A stretch of 64,000 nt of DNA, taken from contig NZ_CP096276.1 in assembly GCF_024662235.1 (NCBI RefSeq), positions 682,001 to 746,000 of the forward strand. The letters run 5' to 3'. Position numbers and translations under genes: made by a program. The stretch comes from Pimelobacter simplex (lineage in GTDB: Bacteria > Actinomycetota > Actinomycetes > Propionibacteriales > Nocardioidaceae). Below, one piece after another: positions 17,566 to 25,630 of this stretch. Every line of letters starts with the position of its first letter. Positions within the stretch are counted from its first letter, which is position 1. Below the pieces are notes generated by a model that was not told the DNA's origin, did no database searches, and saw only the letters and a program-made list of their open reading frames with translations.

Positions 17566-18032
17566 TCACTCCTGTCCGGGGTTGCTCTGGTCGGGGTCGT
17601 CGGGCTGGTCGGGGTCGTCGGGGAGTAGGTCGACGGCGGTCGCGATCAGCCGCTCGTCGAGGTCGGGATCGAGCCAGTAGGCCGGCCCGCCGCCGAAGTA
17701 GTGCGCCAGGGTCAGAGCGAGTCGCTCGGCGCCGACGTAGGGTCCACGGCCACCAGCTCGGGGTTGCCGTTCCCGTCGTCGACGGGCTCCATAGCGAGCA
17801 CGGTGTCGATCCACTCGCCGTAGGGCTTGTCGGTGATCTGCTGCCGCTTCATGGCGCAGTAGACGTAGATCGAGCCGCGGTCGATGTGGGCGTCAGCGGG
17901 GAGCTTGCGCCCGCGGGCGGCCTGCTCGCCGCGGATCATGTCGCCGTGGATGACGACGACGCGGTGCTCGACGCCGTCCTCGGTGCCGTCGTCGAGCAGG
18001 ACGTCGTACTGCATGCGCTTGAGCTTGGCCAT
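17566..18032 (-). CDS. Tail assembly chaperone, frameshifted long form (gpGT-like)
   Basis: The 106-aa chaperone ORF and a second ORF ending at 17566 overlap for ~100 bp just before the tape measure. Their frames differ by -1, as in lambda G/GT. Fusing them adds a tail (VGAERLALTLAHYFGGG ... DQSNPGQE). The best slip candidate is the CCCC run at 17760-17763, where a Pro tRNA can re-pair after moving back one base. The exact site is inferred; no canonical X-XXY-YYZ heptamer is present. Confidence 0.65.
17712..18032 (-). CDS. Tail assembly chaperone, short form (gpG-like)
   Basis: A 106-aa protein (MAKLKRMQYDVLLDDGTE...) encoded two genes after the major tail protein and directly before the tape measure, with the overlapping -1 frame ORF described for the long form. 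Such chaperones coat the tape measure during tail growth and are not in the mature virion. No motif beyond position and frameshift arrangement. Confidence 0.72.
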   Translation of the reverse strand: MAKLKRMQYDVLLDDGTEDGVEHRVVVIHGDMIRGEQAARGRKLPADAHIDRGSIYVYCAMKRQQITDKPYGEWIDTVLAMEPVDDGNGNPELVAVDPTSAPSDSL

Positions 18033-18035
18033 TGG

Positions 18036-18401
18036 TCAGGGTCCTTTCAGGGTGTCGAGCGCGTCGTCGACGTGCCCGAGGTACAGGTCAGTGACGGCGG
18101 CCTCGGTGGCGGCCAGCGCGTCGGTGAGGAAGGGGTGTGCGGGAATCCCGCGGCTGGGCACGCCCTGGTGGACGGGCCACACGTACTCGATGCCGGGACC
18201 GCCGGCGGCGACGGAGACGCCTTGCTCGCCGACCTCGGCCGCGACGCTGCCCACGAGCCGGCGGGTAGCGCCGCGGGGAACGCGGGGTTCGACGTCGCGC
18301 TCGATCAGCTCGCCGGCGGCGCGGTTGACGCCGTTGAGGTCGACGAGCTGCTCGGCGGCGCGGTCGAGGTCGCGCGCGAGGTCGGCGGCGGGGTCGCTCA
18401 C
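18036..18401 (-). CDS. HK97 gp10-like neck/tail completion protein
   Basis: A 121-aa protein with a GTG start. Helical N-terminus, then the family pattern RVPRGATRRLVGSVAAEVGEQG and VHQGVPSRGIPAHPFL typical of HK97 gp10-like proteins that join head and tail. Unusually it is encoded after the major tail protein instead of before it. Confidence 0.65.
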   Translation of the reverse strand: MSDPAADLARDLDRAAEQLVDLNGVNRAAGELIERDVEPRVPRGATRRLVGSVAAEVGEQGVSVAAGGPGIEYVWPVHQGVPSRGIPAHPFLTDALAATEAAVTDLYLGHVDDALDTLKGP

Positions 18402-18413
18402 GTCGTCGGCCGA

Positions 18414-18833
18414 TCAGGGAGCGGGGTAGGTGGTGGTGTAGTCGCCGATCACCGGCCAGCTCGTGTCCGACTGGTTGCGGGCCGCGACGACGCCGCCGAT
18501 CTTGACCGCCCGCACGCGCACGCTGCCGGTGTAGGTCGGGGCGCCGGTCTGGTTGGGCTCCCAACTGAACGAGACGATCTGACCGGCGTTGGCGCGGGCG
18601 AACTCGACGAAGCCGGCGGGGTCGTCGAAGTCCTGGATGGCGTTGATGTCGAGGGTCCAGCTCGTGACTTCCTCGGGCTCGATCACGGCGCCCGAGAGCA
18701 CCTCGGTGCGCTCGCCTTCCTCGGCGACGGACGGCGTCAGCGCGCACTCGGTGGTCTGCTTGGCGAACGGCACGGAGTCGAGAACGAGCGTGCCGCCCTT
18801 GAGCCGGCTGTCTTCGATGGTCCCTACGGTCAT
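18414..18833 (-). CDS. Major tail protein
   Basis: A 139-aa protein from the ATG at 18833 (MTVGTIEDSRLKGGTLVLDS). Beta-rich throughout, with a central TSWTLDINAIQDFDDPAGFVE and a VRAVKIGGVVAARNQSDTSW strand pair typical of tube proteins. Small for a tail tube subunit, consistent with the minimal genome. Position between connector and chaperone genes supports it. Confidence 0.75.
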   Translation of the reverse strand: MTVGTIEDSRLKGGTLVLDSVPFAKQTTECALTPSVAEEGERTEVLSGAVIEPEEVTSWTLDINAIQDFDDPAGFVEFARANAGQIVSFSWEPNQTGAPTYTGSVRVRAVKIGGVVAARNQSDTSWPVIGDYTTTYPAP

Positions 18834-18859
18834 GGGCTGTCTCCTGTCGGGTGGGGCGG

Positions 18860-19207
18860 TCAGGGGTGGGTGATGGTGACGATGTAGGCGGGGCGCGGCT
18901 TCTCGCCGGCGGTGAGGGCGTAGGCGGAGGGCTCGGCGCGCTCGGGGTAGACGTGCTCGTGGTCGCGGAGCTGCTGCACGAGGCCGTCGAGGTCGACCAG
19001 CGCGGCCAGGCTGCCGATCGGCTTGTCGCTCAGGCAGGCGAGCCGGTAGACGTTGCTGCTCGTCGTGTAGTCGATGACCGGCGGCGGCACGAGCACGCAC
19101 ACCCCGAGCGCCATCGCGCGGCTGGGGTCGTGGGTGGCGGGGATGCCGGCGGCGTCGAGCAGCTCGGCCAACGCCTTGGCGTCGGCCACGATGCTCCCGG
19201 TCGCCAC
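18860..19207 (-). CDS. Head-closure or tail-terminator-like protein
   Basis: A 115-aa protein from a GTG at 19207 (MATGSIVADAKALAELLDAAG) that starts one base before the connector's stop. The layout, an N-terminal helix then strands (MALGVCVLVPPPVIDY, RPAYIVTITHP), resembles tail terminators/minor capsid proteins of siphophages. The call comes mainly from synteny between connector and major tail protein. Confidence 0.55.
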   Translation of the reverse strand: MATGSIVADAKALAELLDAAGIPATHDPSRAMALGVCVLVPPPVIDYTTSSNVYRLACLSDKPIGSLAALVDLDGLVQQLRDHEHVYPERAEPSAYALTAGEKPRPAYIVTITHP

Positions 19208-19208
19208 G

Positions 19209-19571
19209 TCAGCCGATCCGGGGCGGGGCGTAGACGCCGATGCCGAGCAGCCGCGCGACGTCGGGGTCGAGCCTGAGCACGTCACCGGCGCCAAGCTCGG
19301 CGTAGGCCGGGAGGCCGGCGCCGCTGCCCTTGCGGATGTAGAGCCGGGCGGCGGCCATCACGCCGGCCTGCACGATCGCGTCGGAGACGCTGAACACTCC
19401 GGTGTCGGCGTCGATGAGGTCGGGACGCTGGGTCTCACACCACGCGGCCGCGGCGCGGCGGCAGTCCTCGGCGATCGCGGCGGCCTCGTCGGAGTCGGTG
19501 AGGCCGAGCCAGCGCAGCACGCGCGCGGGCGGCAGCCACGGGAACAGGGGCTCGGCGGGGGTGGTCGTCAT
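19209..19571 (-). CDS. Head-tail connector (gp6-like adaptor)
   Basis: A 120-aa helical protein directly after the capsid gene. The pattern EAAAIAEDCRRAAAAWCETQRPDL followed by QAGVMAAARLYIRK matches gp6/gp15-like adaptors that dock on the portal. It begins the connector block. Confidence 0.75.
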   Translation of the reverse strand: MTTTPAEPLFPWLPPARVLRWLGLTDSDEAAAIAEDCRRAAAAWCETQRPDLIDADTGVFSVSDAIVQAGVMAAARLYIRKGSGAGLPAYAELGAGDVLRLDPDVARLLGIGVYAPPRIG

Positions 19572-19654
19572 GACGTCCTCTCGGGGGTCAGCGGTGGCGA
19601 GGGGGCCGCTGACGGGCCGGCCGGGAGAGTGGCCGACCCGTCAGCGGAGTCGGG

Positions 19655-21001
19655 TCACGGCGTCGGGTCGGCGCCGGCCTTGAGGATGCGGACGTCCGCG
19701 GTGTCGAGCAGCGCGGTGCCGTTGTAGGCCCACAGGGCGAACTTGATGACGCCGGGACCGAGCACCTCGTCGAAGCGGAACTGCGCGACGCTGGACTCGC
19801 AGAACAGGATCGACTCGGAGCGAGCCATGACGCCGGAGCCGGCGCCGAGGTTGGCGCCGCCGGTGTCGAGGCGGGCGGACCGGAACGCCTCGACGCCGTC
19901 GATGCTGAACCCGGTGCCGCCGGGCTTGAGGGTGCCGGTGGTGTTGCTCGGCGCGACGAACGGCAGCTGGGGCCGGTTGACGTCGTCGACGTCGAGGCCG
20001 AGCGTGACCAGCAGACCCTTGGACACGGCGAGCAGGTCGGCGGGCTCCTCGTCGTCGTTGACGAAGTTGAGCAGCGCGGCGCGGACCTTGAGCGTCGTGG
20101 CGACGTCGTAGACGTTGTTGGCCTCGGTGGCCGCGAACGCGTTGAACAGGGTGATCAGCTTGCCCTCGCTCTTGCGGGCGTAGTCACGGGCCATCGCGCG
20201 GATGGCGACGCGGTCCAGCGCGGGGTTGCCGGCGTCGAGCAGCTCGCGCGACGCCTCCCACGCACCGGACACCGCGACCGGCTGCACGACGTCGCCGGAG
20301 AGCGAGAACGTGCCGGCCGGGCGGTGCGGGGTGCCCTCGGTGTGGTCGCCGACGCCGTCGAACTCGCCCACCTTGGGGATGGCGAACGGCTGGGCGTTGG
20401 TGATCGGGATGCGGTTCAGCCGGCTGGCGAACGGGCGGCGGACGTCCACCATCGCCTTCATGAGGTCGGGCCGGTTGGTGGGCTGCGCGCCCCACGACGG
20501 CGGCAGGTCACCGCCGACGCCGTCGACGTCGCCGCGGGTCGAGGCGGCAGTCATGAGCGCCGCGACGGTGGCGGGGTTCTCGTCGGCCAGCTGCGCGTTG
20601 AACTGCTCGACGCGCTGGGCGGCGTCGGCGTCGCGCTGCATGCTGCCGGCGTACAGGTCACGGATCAGGCTCGGGCCGTCGCCGCTGAAGGTGTAGGTGC
20701 TGGGCTCGGCGACGACGACAGCAGCGCCGGCCACGGCCGGGACCACGGCGGGGCCGCCGAGCTGGGCGCCGGCCTGCGCGGAGCCGCTGGCGGACGCGCC
20801 GGCGTCGCCGTCGCCGCTCTCGCCGTCGCCGGCGTCGTCGACCTCGACGTCGCCGGTGATGGTGGCGCCGGTGATCGTGATGCCGGCCGCGGTGGCCAGC
20901 TGGGTCAGCTGGCCAAGCTCGGTCTGCTCGGCGTTGGCCAGGGCGCTGCCCTTGGCGAGCAGCTGCGACATGCGCCGGCGCTTGGCCTCGGTGAACTTCA
21001 T
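19655..21001 (-). CDS. Nested capsid-only product from an internal start
   Basis: Inside the fusion gene an in-frame ATG at 21001 (MKFTEAKRRRMSQLL) is preceded by a perfect AGGAGG at 21006-21011, four bases from the ATG. It would give a 448-aa scaffold-plus-capsid protein without the protease, exactly at the domain border. This would supply excess capsid subunits while making fewer protease fusions, similar in logic to lambda C/Nu3. Inferred from sequence only. Confidence 0.6.
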   Translation of the reverse strand: MKFTEAKRRRMSQLLAKGSALANAEQTELGQLTQLATAAGITITGATITGDVEVDDAGDGESGDGDAGASASGSAQAGAQLGGPAVVPAVAGAAVVVAEPSTYTFSGDGPSLIRDLYAGSMQRDADAAQRVEQFNAQLADENPATVAALMTAASTRGDVDGVGGDLPPSWGAQPTNRPDLMKAMVDVRRPFASRLNRIPITNAQPFAIPKVGEFDGVGDHTEGTPHRPAGTFSLSGDVVQPVAVSGAWEASRELLDAGNPALDRVAIRAMARDYARKSEGKLITLFNAFAATEANNVYDVATTLKVRAALLNFVNDDEEPADLLAVSKGLLVTLGLDVDDVNRPQLPFVAPSNTTGTLKPGGTGFSIDGVEAFRSARLDTGGANLGAGSGVMARSESILFCESSVAQFRFDEVLGPGVIKFALWAYNGTALLDTADVRILKAGADPTP

Positions 21002-21634
21002 GCTTCCTCCTGCGGATGCGGTGGTGGTGCCAGCGCCGGCGGCGCTGGGGTCGGTGGGGGTGCTGGGGGACCAGCTGGACACGACGAGGTCGGCGCCGGC
21101 GGCGGCCGCGACGCGGGCGTCGTCGAACGCGGGGACGGAGACCTGCGAGACCTCGCGCAGTGCGCCGGCGGCGTCGACGGTGCCGCCGGGCTGCGTACGG
21201 CGAAGGCGCTGCAGCGTGGCGTCGTTGAGCTGCACGCCGACGCTGAACGCGTCGCGCAGACCGTTGGCGGCCTCGGCGAGCGCGCGGTCGCCGTCGTCGC
21301 CCTCGGGCACGTGGAACGTGGCGTACAGGCCGGGACCCTGCGAGCCGTCCTCGCGCTCGACCAGCTCGGTGGCGTAGCCGAGCACGTCGCGTTGGTCGTG
21401 CTCGCGCAGCAGCTTGACGCGGCGCGGGTCGCTGAACGTGAGGCTGCCGGCCTTGAACCGGAGCCGGCCGCCGGACGTCTCGCCGGCCGGGCCGAACGGC
21501 ACGACCAGCCCGCTGATCGTGCGCTTGTTGGTGTCGACGGCCTGCTGGCCGGGCGCGGCGAGCACCAGCGAGCTGCCGGCGTTCGCCGTGACGGCCGGGA
21601 AGTTGATGCCGCGGCGGCGGCGACGGTTGCTCAT
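19655..21634 (-). CDS. Prohead protease fused to HK97-type major capsid protein
   Basis: A 659-aa fusion. Residues ~35-178 are an HK97/U35-type prohead serine protease with candidate catalytic His79 (REHD) and Ser131 (AFSVGV) plus VSQVSVPAFDDA. A Ser/Thr/Pro linker follows. From ~212 come a helical, scaffold-like delta region and then an HK97 capsid domain (RRPFASRLNRIPIT, GDVVQPVAVSGAWEASRELLD, GSGVMARSES). Normally protease and capsid are separate genes. ATGA overlap with the upstream portal gene. Confidence 0.88.
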   Translation of the reverse strand: MSNRRRRRGINFPAVTANAGSSLVLAAPGQQAVDTNKRTISGLVVPFGPAGETSGGRLRFKAGSLTFSDPRRVKLLREHDQRDVLGYATELVEREDGSQGPGLYATFHVPEGDDGDRALAEAANGLRDAFSVGVQLNDATLQRLRRTQPGGTVDAAGALREVSQVSVPAFDDARVAAAAGADLVVSSWSPSTPTDPSAAGAGTTTASAGGSMKFTEAKRRRMSQLLAKGSALANAEQTELGQLTQLATAAGITITGATITGDVEVDDAGDGESGDGDAGASASGSAQAGAQLGGPAVVPAVAGAAVVVAEPSTYTFSGDGPSLIRDLYAGSMQRDADAAQRVEQFNAQLADENPATVAALMTAASTRGDVDGVGGDLPPSWGAQPTNRPDLMKAMVDVRRPFASRLNRIPITNAQPFAIPKVGEFDGVGDHTEGTPHRPAGTFSLSGDVVQPVAVSGAWEASRELLDAGNPALDRVAIRAMARDYARKSEGKLITLFNAFAATEANNVYDVATTLKVRAALLNFVNDDEEPADLLAVSKGLLVTLGLDVDDVNRPQLPFVAPSNTTGTLKPGGTGFSIDGVEAFRSARLDTGGANLGAGSGVMARSESILFCESSVAQFRFDEVLGPGVIKFALWAYNGTALLDTADVRILKAGADPTP

Positions 21635-22890
21635 GCGTCCTCACTCGGGGTGGTGGTGTCGGTGATCTGGGGGGCGGGCGGCAGGCCGAGCCAGCGGGTG
21701 CGGACCTCGGCGCGACTGACCAGGCGCCCGGCCACGGCGGCGTTACCGGCGTTGACCAGCTCGGTGGTGGTGCCGCGCAGGTAGGCAGTCAGGTCGAATG
21801 CGACAGCGGTGCCGGCTGGGGTGACGTCCGGCATCGAGAGACGCTGGGCCACGGCCGTCAGGAACGGCGACAGCGTGGTGTCGACGAGGTCGCGGCGGTC
21901 GCTCTCGGTGTTGGTGTAGGTCATGCCGCTGCCCTGCGGGGCGCCGATGCGCGAGGCCGGCAGGTTCAGCAGCCGGGCGATCTCGGACGCGACGAGCTGG
22001 CTCAGCTCGTTGAGCTGGCGCTCAGCGGCGCCAACGCTGATCTTCTCGGGGTTGATCGCGCGGTTCAGGTAGGCCGTCGAGCGCTCGGCGCGGGCGCGGT
22101 CCCACTCGTCGAGCAGCGCGGTGATCTGCTCGGGGTCCAGCTCGTTGGCGCCCTCGGCGAGCCGCAAGATGAGGCCAGACCAATCGTCATCCGCCTGTCG
22201 CTTCGCGGCGTGCAGCAGCGCGATCGCGAGCCGCACCACGTCGCCGGCTCCGTCGTCGACCAGCAGGCCGTCGAGGGGCGAGTCGAAGCGGATGAGGTCG
22301 GCGTCCTCGGCCTTCTGCCCGTCGACGAGGACCGCGTCGCCGACGATCTGCACGCGCCCGGGGGCGAGCCGCTCGACGGTGACCGGGTAACGGGTCGAGT
22401 CGCGAGCGGTCTTCCGCCACCAGCTGACCTGTGAGAACAGCAGGTCATCAAACGTCATGGCCAGCGTGTAGGCGACCGTGGTGCGCGGGTCGAGTGTGCG
22501 CAGCAGCCGCGCGGTCGAGCTGTTGGCGTCGACGCCGGCACCGTCGCTCTTGACGCCGACCAGCGGCAGGCCCGACGCGGTGCCACAGATGAGGTTGCGG
22601 CCGCGCCGGATGCTGGGCACCTTCATGGCCTGTTTGCGGGTGACGCGGCCGCCGGCGGCGCCGATGCCGAACGCGGCGCGGGCCACCTCGTCGAGGTCGT
22701 CAATCCCGGCGGCGCCCTCGGACGTGGCCGCGGTTCCGACCGGGACGTCGACGACAGCCTCGGCGGTCACCAGCTGGTGCGCTTTCCTGATCCCGAACAC
22801 GGGCGAAACTGTGGTGCTGGGAAAGTCAAGAACCTCGGACGCGGCGCGGCGGCGGCGTGGCAAATGGTCCAGCGTCGTGCGAAGTCGCAA
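21631..22890 (-). CDS. Phage portal protein (HK97 type)
   Basis: A 419-aa protein from a TTG start at 22890 (later starts possible). Portal signatures: VPSIRRGRNLICGTASGLPL at the clip/wing region, AYLNRAINPEKISVGAAERQ, and LLNLPASRIGAPQGSGMTYTNTES, the conserved motif near the stem. It forms the dodecameric DNA entry ring. It lies 8 bp after the terminase and overlaps the capsid gene by 4 bp. Confidence 0.88.
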   Translation of the reverse strand: MRLRTTLDHLPRRRRAASEVLDFPSTTVSPVFGIRKAHQLVTAEAVVDVPVGTAATSEGAAGIDDLDEVARAAFGIGAAGGRVTRKQAMKVPSIRRGRNLICGTASGLPLVGVKSDGAGVDANSSTARLLRTLDPRTTVAYTLAMTFDDLLFSQVSWWRKTARDSTRYPVTVERLAPGRVQIVGDAVLVDGQKAEDADLIRFDSPLDGLLVDDGAGDVVRLAIALLHAAKRQADDDWSGLILRLAEGANELDPEQITALLDEWDRARAERSTAYLNRAINPEKISVGAAERQLNELSQLVASEIARLLNLPASRIGAPQGSGMTYTNTESDRRDLVDTTLSPFLTAVAQRLSMPDVTPAGTAVAFDLTAYLRGTTTELVNAGNAAVAGRLVSRAEVRTRWLGLPPAPQITDTTTPSEDA

Positions 22891-22897
22891 CGCGTCG

Positions 22898-24424
22898 TCA
22901 GCGGGTCATGGTGCCGCCGCGCCGGCGCGCGACGATCACCGGCGCGACCGCGGGCGCCGGCTTGTGGTGTAGCTGCCAGCGGGCGATCGTGGCGCCGTTG
23001 ACGGCGGCGATCGGGCCGGCGCTGTTGCGGCGGGACCACAGGAATCCGCCGTCGCCGACGTCGCGGGTCGCGGCGTTCGCGACGGCCTCGTCGAGGGCGG
23101 TCGTACCGCGGTGGATCAGGGCGCCGGCGTTGATCGTGGCGAGGATGCCGGCGCACGCGGCGCGCATGTCGGTGCCGGCGACGCCGACCGGGATGACCTT
23201 CCCGCGGCGCGCCAGCTCGTCGGCCAGGTCGAGGCCCGGTCCCTGCTTGTCGTACCCGACCTGCTTGACGCCGTAGGTCTGCGCGAGCTGCTCGATCCGG
23301 GCCACTGCCTCGGCGCGCGGTACGACGTCGAGGACGTCGACGGCGTCGAGCGGGCCGTAACGCCACGCGCCGGCGATGGCGACGCGGTCCTCGGCGTCGA
23401 CGTCGAACGCGAGGCCGTCGAGCTTGTCGGGCTTGGGCAGCTCAGCGTCGTCGAGCTGGTCGCGGTCGCGGCACGCGCGCCAGGCGTGGCCGGGGATCGC
23501 GCCGTCGCTGGTGGCGGTCCAGTGGTTGCCGTACGCCCGGAGGAACTCCAGCGGCGGCATCTTGAGCGCGGAGTCGGCGACCGCGTCGCGCTGCGCGTAC
23601 TCGCCGGGGTGCGCGGCGAGCGTGAGGTCGAGCGCGCGGTCGAGCTGGGCGCGGACCTCGGGCTGCTCGATCGCGGCCATGCCGCCGGCCTTGCGGACCT
23701 CGGTCAGCAACAGCTCGATCTCGGCCGCGGCGACCTCGTCGACCGACCACTCGAAATAGGCGATGCGCTCGGTCACGCCGGCCTCGACGGCCTTGCGGCC
23801 CATGTCGACGTACCCGCGGAACCACGTCGACTTGGCGGTGCCGGCCGTCGAGGTGAGCCACATCTGTCCGCCGGTGGTGGTGAACGTCGGGAGGATGGCC
23901 TGCTCCAACGAGACGCCCGCGAGGCCGTCGAATGCCCACACCTCGTCAACCGTGACCAGCTCGTTGGCCTTACCGTGCAGGCCGTCCTCGGTGGGCGCGA
24001 ACACGCGGAACGTCGACCCGAGCGGCGATGTGAGTGCCTCGCTGCCGTTGCTCTTGCGGTCTTCGATGATCTGTCCGAGCGGGGATCGGCTGACCAGTTC
24101 GGCGACGTCGAGCCAGGTGTCGCGGGCGTCCTGGCGCGACTGCGCGGTGAGCCAGCACTTGCACCGCCGGGTCAGGGTGCGGTGCAGGTTGACCGGCCCG
24201 ACCAGCGTCGTCTTTCCGGCCTGTCGCTGCACGTGGATTACCACCGTGCGATAGGCCCACGAGCCGTCGTCGAGAACCTCGGTTGCGACGTCGACGACCT
24301 GCTGCTGCCACGCCTGTAGCGGCTTGCCCATCGCCGCGGCGACCTTGCCGATCGCAGCGCCAAACGACCGCCGGGACGGGGTCCGGGCGGTCGCGTAGCG
24401 CGGTGCGACGGCGGTGCGGGTCAT
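22898..24424 (-). CDS. Terminase large subunit
   Basis: A 508-aa packaging motor. ATPase domain with Walker A QRQAGKTT (about residue 69) and Walker B LVTVDEVWAF, coupling motif LTSTAGT, then an RNase H-like nuclease domain (LAFDVDAEDRVAIAGAW, VGYDKQGPG, C-terminal acidic residues). ATG start. The small subunit ends 3 bp upstream and the portal follows. Confidence 0.92.
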   Translation of the reverse strand: MTRTAVAPRYATARTPSRRSFGAAIGKVAAAMGKPLQAWQQQVVDVATEVLDDGSWAYRTVVIHVQRQAGKTTLVGPVNLHRTLTRRCKCWLTAQSRQDARDTWLDVAELVSRSPLGQIIEDRKSNGSEALTSPLGSTFRVFAPTEDGLHGKANELVTVDEVWAFDGLAGVSLEQAILPTFTTTGGQMWLTSTAGTAKSTWFRGYVDMGRKAVEAGVTERIAYFEWSVDEVAAAEIELLLTEVRKAGGMAAIEQPEVRAQLDRALDLTLAAHPGEYAQRDAVADSALKMPPLEFLRAYGNHWTATSDGAIPGHAWRACRDRDQLDDAELPKPDKLDGLAFDVDAEDRVAIAGAWRYGPLDAVDVLDVVPRAEAVARIEQLAQTYGVKQVGYDKQGPGLDLADELARRGKVIPVGVAGTDMRAACAGILATINAGALIHRGTTALDEAVANAATRDVGDGGFLWSRRNSAGPIAAVNGATIARWQLHHKPAPAVAPVIVARRRGGTMTR

Positions 24425-24427
24425 GGG

Positions 24428-24745
24428 TCAGGTCGCGCCCAGGCCGGCCAGGAACTCGGCGACCTCGCCGGCGTCGCCGCCGAGCCGGCTCGCGGGGTCG
24501 AGGCGAAGGCGGGTCAGCACCTGCGCCAGCTCGCGCCCGGCCGCGGCGACGGCGTACGGGTCGCGCCGGACGCGGCTCGCGACGTCGACGGCGCGCGCCA
24601 TCTGCGCGGCCAGCTCGGCGGTGCCGTGGTCGCGGTCGTCGAGCGCCGCGGCCGTCAGTGCCTTGCGGACTGCCTTCTCGGTCGGGCCGATGATCGCATC
24701 GGCTACCTCGTCGGCGCCGAACAGGGCGTCCTCGCCGGCGCTCAC
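24428..24745 (-). CDS. Probable terminase small subunit
   Basis: A 105-aa helical protein from a GTG at 24745 that overlaps the upstream stop (GTGA). No strong motif, but size, helical content (ADEVADAIIGPTEKAVRKAL) and place directly before the large subunit match small terminases, which recognise packaging sites. Confidence 0.6.
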   Translation of the reverse strand: MSAGEDALFGADEVADAIIGPTEKAVRKALTAAALDDRDHGTAELAAQMARAVDVASRVRRDPYAVAAAGRELAQVLTRLRLDPASRLGGDAGEVAEFLAGLGAT

Positions 24746-25032
24746 TGCGCCGCCACCCGAGCGACCTCGACCGCGACCTGCGCGGAGATGACCGCGGAGG
24801 TCGCGTCGGCGAGCAGCGATCGGATCAGGGTCAGCGACTCGGCGACGTCGCGCCGGGTCGACCAGTCGACGGCCGGCGCGATCGCAACGAGTGTGCGGGC
24901 CGCGTCGACCTCGCGCGCCAGCGAGTCGAGGACGGTCTGCACGCCGCGCGTGTCGGCGGCGCAGGTCGGGCAGTTCGGGGCGTCGTGCGAGGCAAGGCGT
25001 GCCTCTCGGCACTCGGGGTTCTGCATGGTCAC
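24742..25032 (-). CDS. Hypothetical phage protein with zinc-ribbon-like Cys, 96 aa
   Basis: GTG start at 25032 giving a GTGA overlap with the HNH stop; an ATG at 25041 is an alternative. The N-terminal part holds spaced Cys/His (NPEC ... SHDAPNCPTCAAD) that could bind zinc; the rest is helical (VLDSLAREVDAARTLV). Function unknown. It lies between HNH and small terminase. Confidence 0.55.
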   Translation of the reverse strand: MTMQNPECREARLASHDAPNCPTCAADTRGVQTVLDSLAREVDAARTLVAIAPAVDWSTRRDVAESLTLIRSLLADATSAVISAQVAVEVARVAAQ

Positions 25033-25364
25033 CACTCCCATCGGGTTGTGCGGCGGGCGATCCAGGCCGGCCGGGTGCCGGAGCCGTCGCCACGCTGCGA
25101 GTTGTGCCGCGCGCAGGCCGCGCGCAGGTTGGTCGGATCGTTCGGGTCAGCCGGGACCGGCGCGAGCGCTGCGACGGTGTCGGCGTCGAGGTCGTAGTCG
25201 CCGGCGGCGTCGACGGGCAGCTGACACACGTGGCCGTCGCGGGTCAGCACGAACGCGCGGACGCGGCGCCAACGCCAGGTCGAGCCGTTGGCCCATCCGC
25301 CCCAACGCGCCAGCGGCACGATGTGGTCGACCGCGGTCGCGTGAGCACCGCACAGGCGGGTCAC
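25029..25364 (-). CDS. HNH endonuclease-like protein with rearranged motif
   Basis: A 111-aa protein from a GTG at 25364 (GTGA overlap). HNH-type elements are present: WRWRRVRAFVLTRDGHVCQL and DPTNLRAACARHNSQRG. The usual internal DH(I/L)VP strand is absent between them (TVAALAPVPADP stands there), while a good copy, ATAVDHIVPLARWGG, lies at the N-terminus. The domain thus looks permuted or built from two partial copies. HNH proteins near terminase often assist packaging cleavage. Confidence 0.65.
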   Translation of the reverse strand: MTRLCGAHATAVDHIVPLARWGGWANGSTWRWRRVRAFVLTRDGHVCQLPVDAAGDYDLDADTVAALAPVPADPNDPTNLRAACARHNSQRGDGSGTRPAWIARRTTRWEW

Positions 25365-25630
25365 GATCGGGCTCGCTTGGAACGGCTCGGCGCTGCTCGG
25401 CGGTCATCGGCAGGGCTCGGCTCGGCTCGACCCCCACCCCCCTCCCGAGGGAGGGAGACGCCAGATTGCTGGCGGCGGTCGACGTGGCTCGATCCAAAAG
25501 CCGGAGCGGCGTCGACGACGTCGTCGGCGTGATCGATGCACGGGCAGCACGACCAGCCGTCAGCGCAGACGGCGCACGGGCGGATCGCCGAGACGTCGAC
25601 GGCGCAGCCCGGGCAGACGCTGGCGATCAT
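25361..25630 (-). CDS. Cys-rich small phage protein, 89 aa
   Basis: ATG start overlapping the initiator stop (ATGA). The first ~32 residues contain eight Cys in CxxC-like pairs (VCPGC, CAVC, SCCPC), a probable zinc-binding knuckle; the C-terminal half is low-complexity Arg/Ser/Pro. Its place right after the initiator is where helicase loaders sit in lambdoid phages, but nothing in the sequence supports that role. Confidence 0.5.
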   Translation of the reverse strand: MIASVCPGCAVDVSAIRPCAVCADGWSCCPCIDHADDVVDAAPAFGSSHVDRRQQSGVSLPREGGGGRAEPSPADDRRAAPSRSKRARS

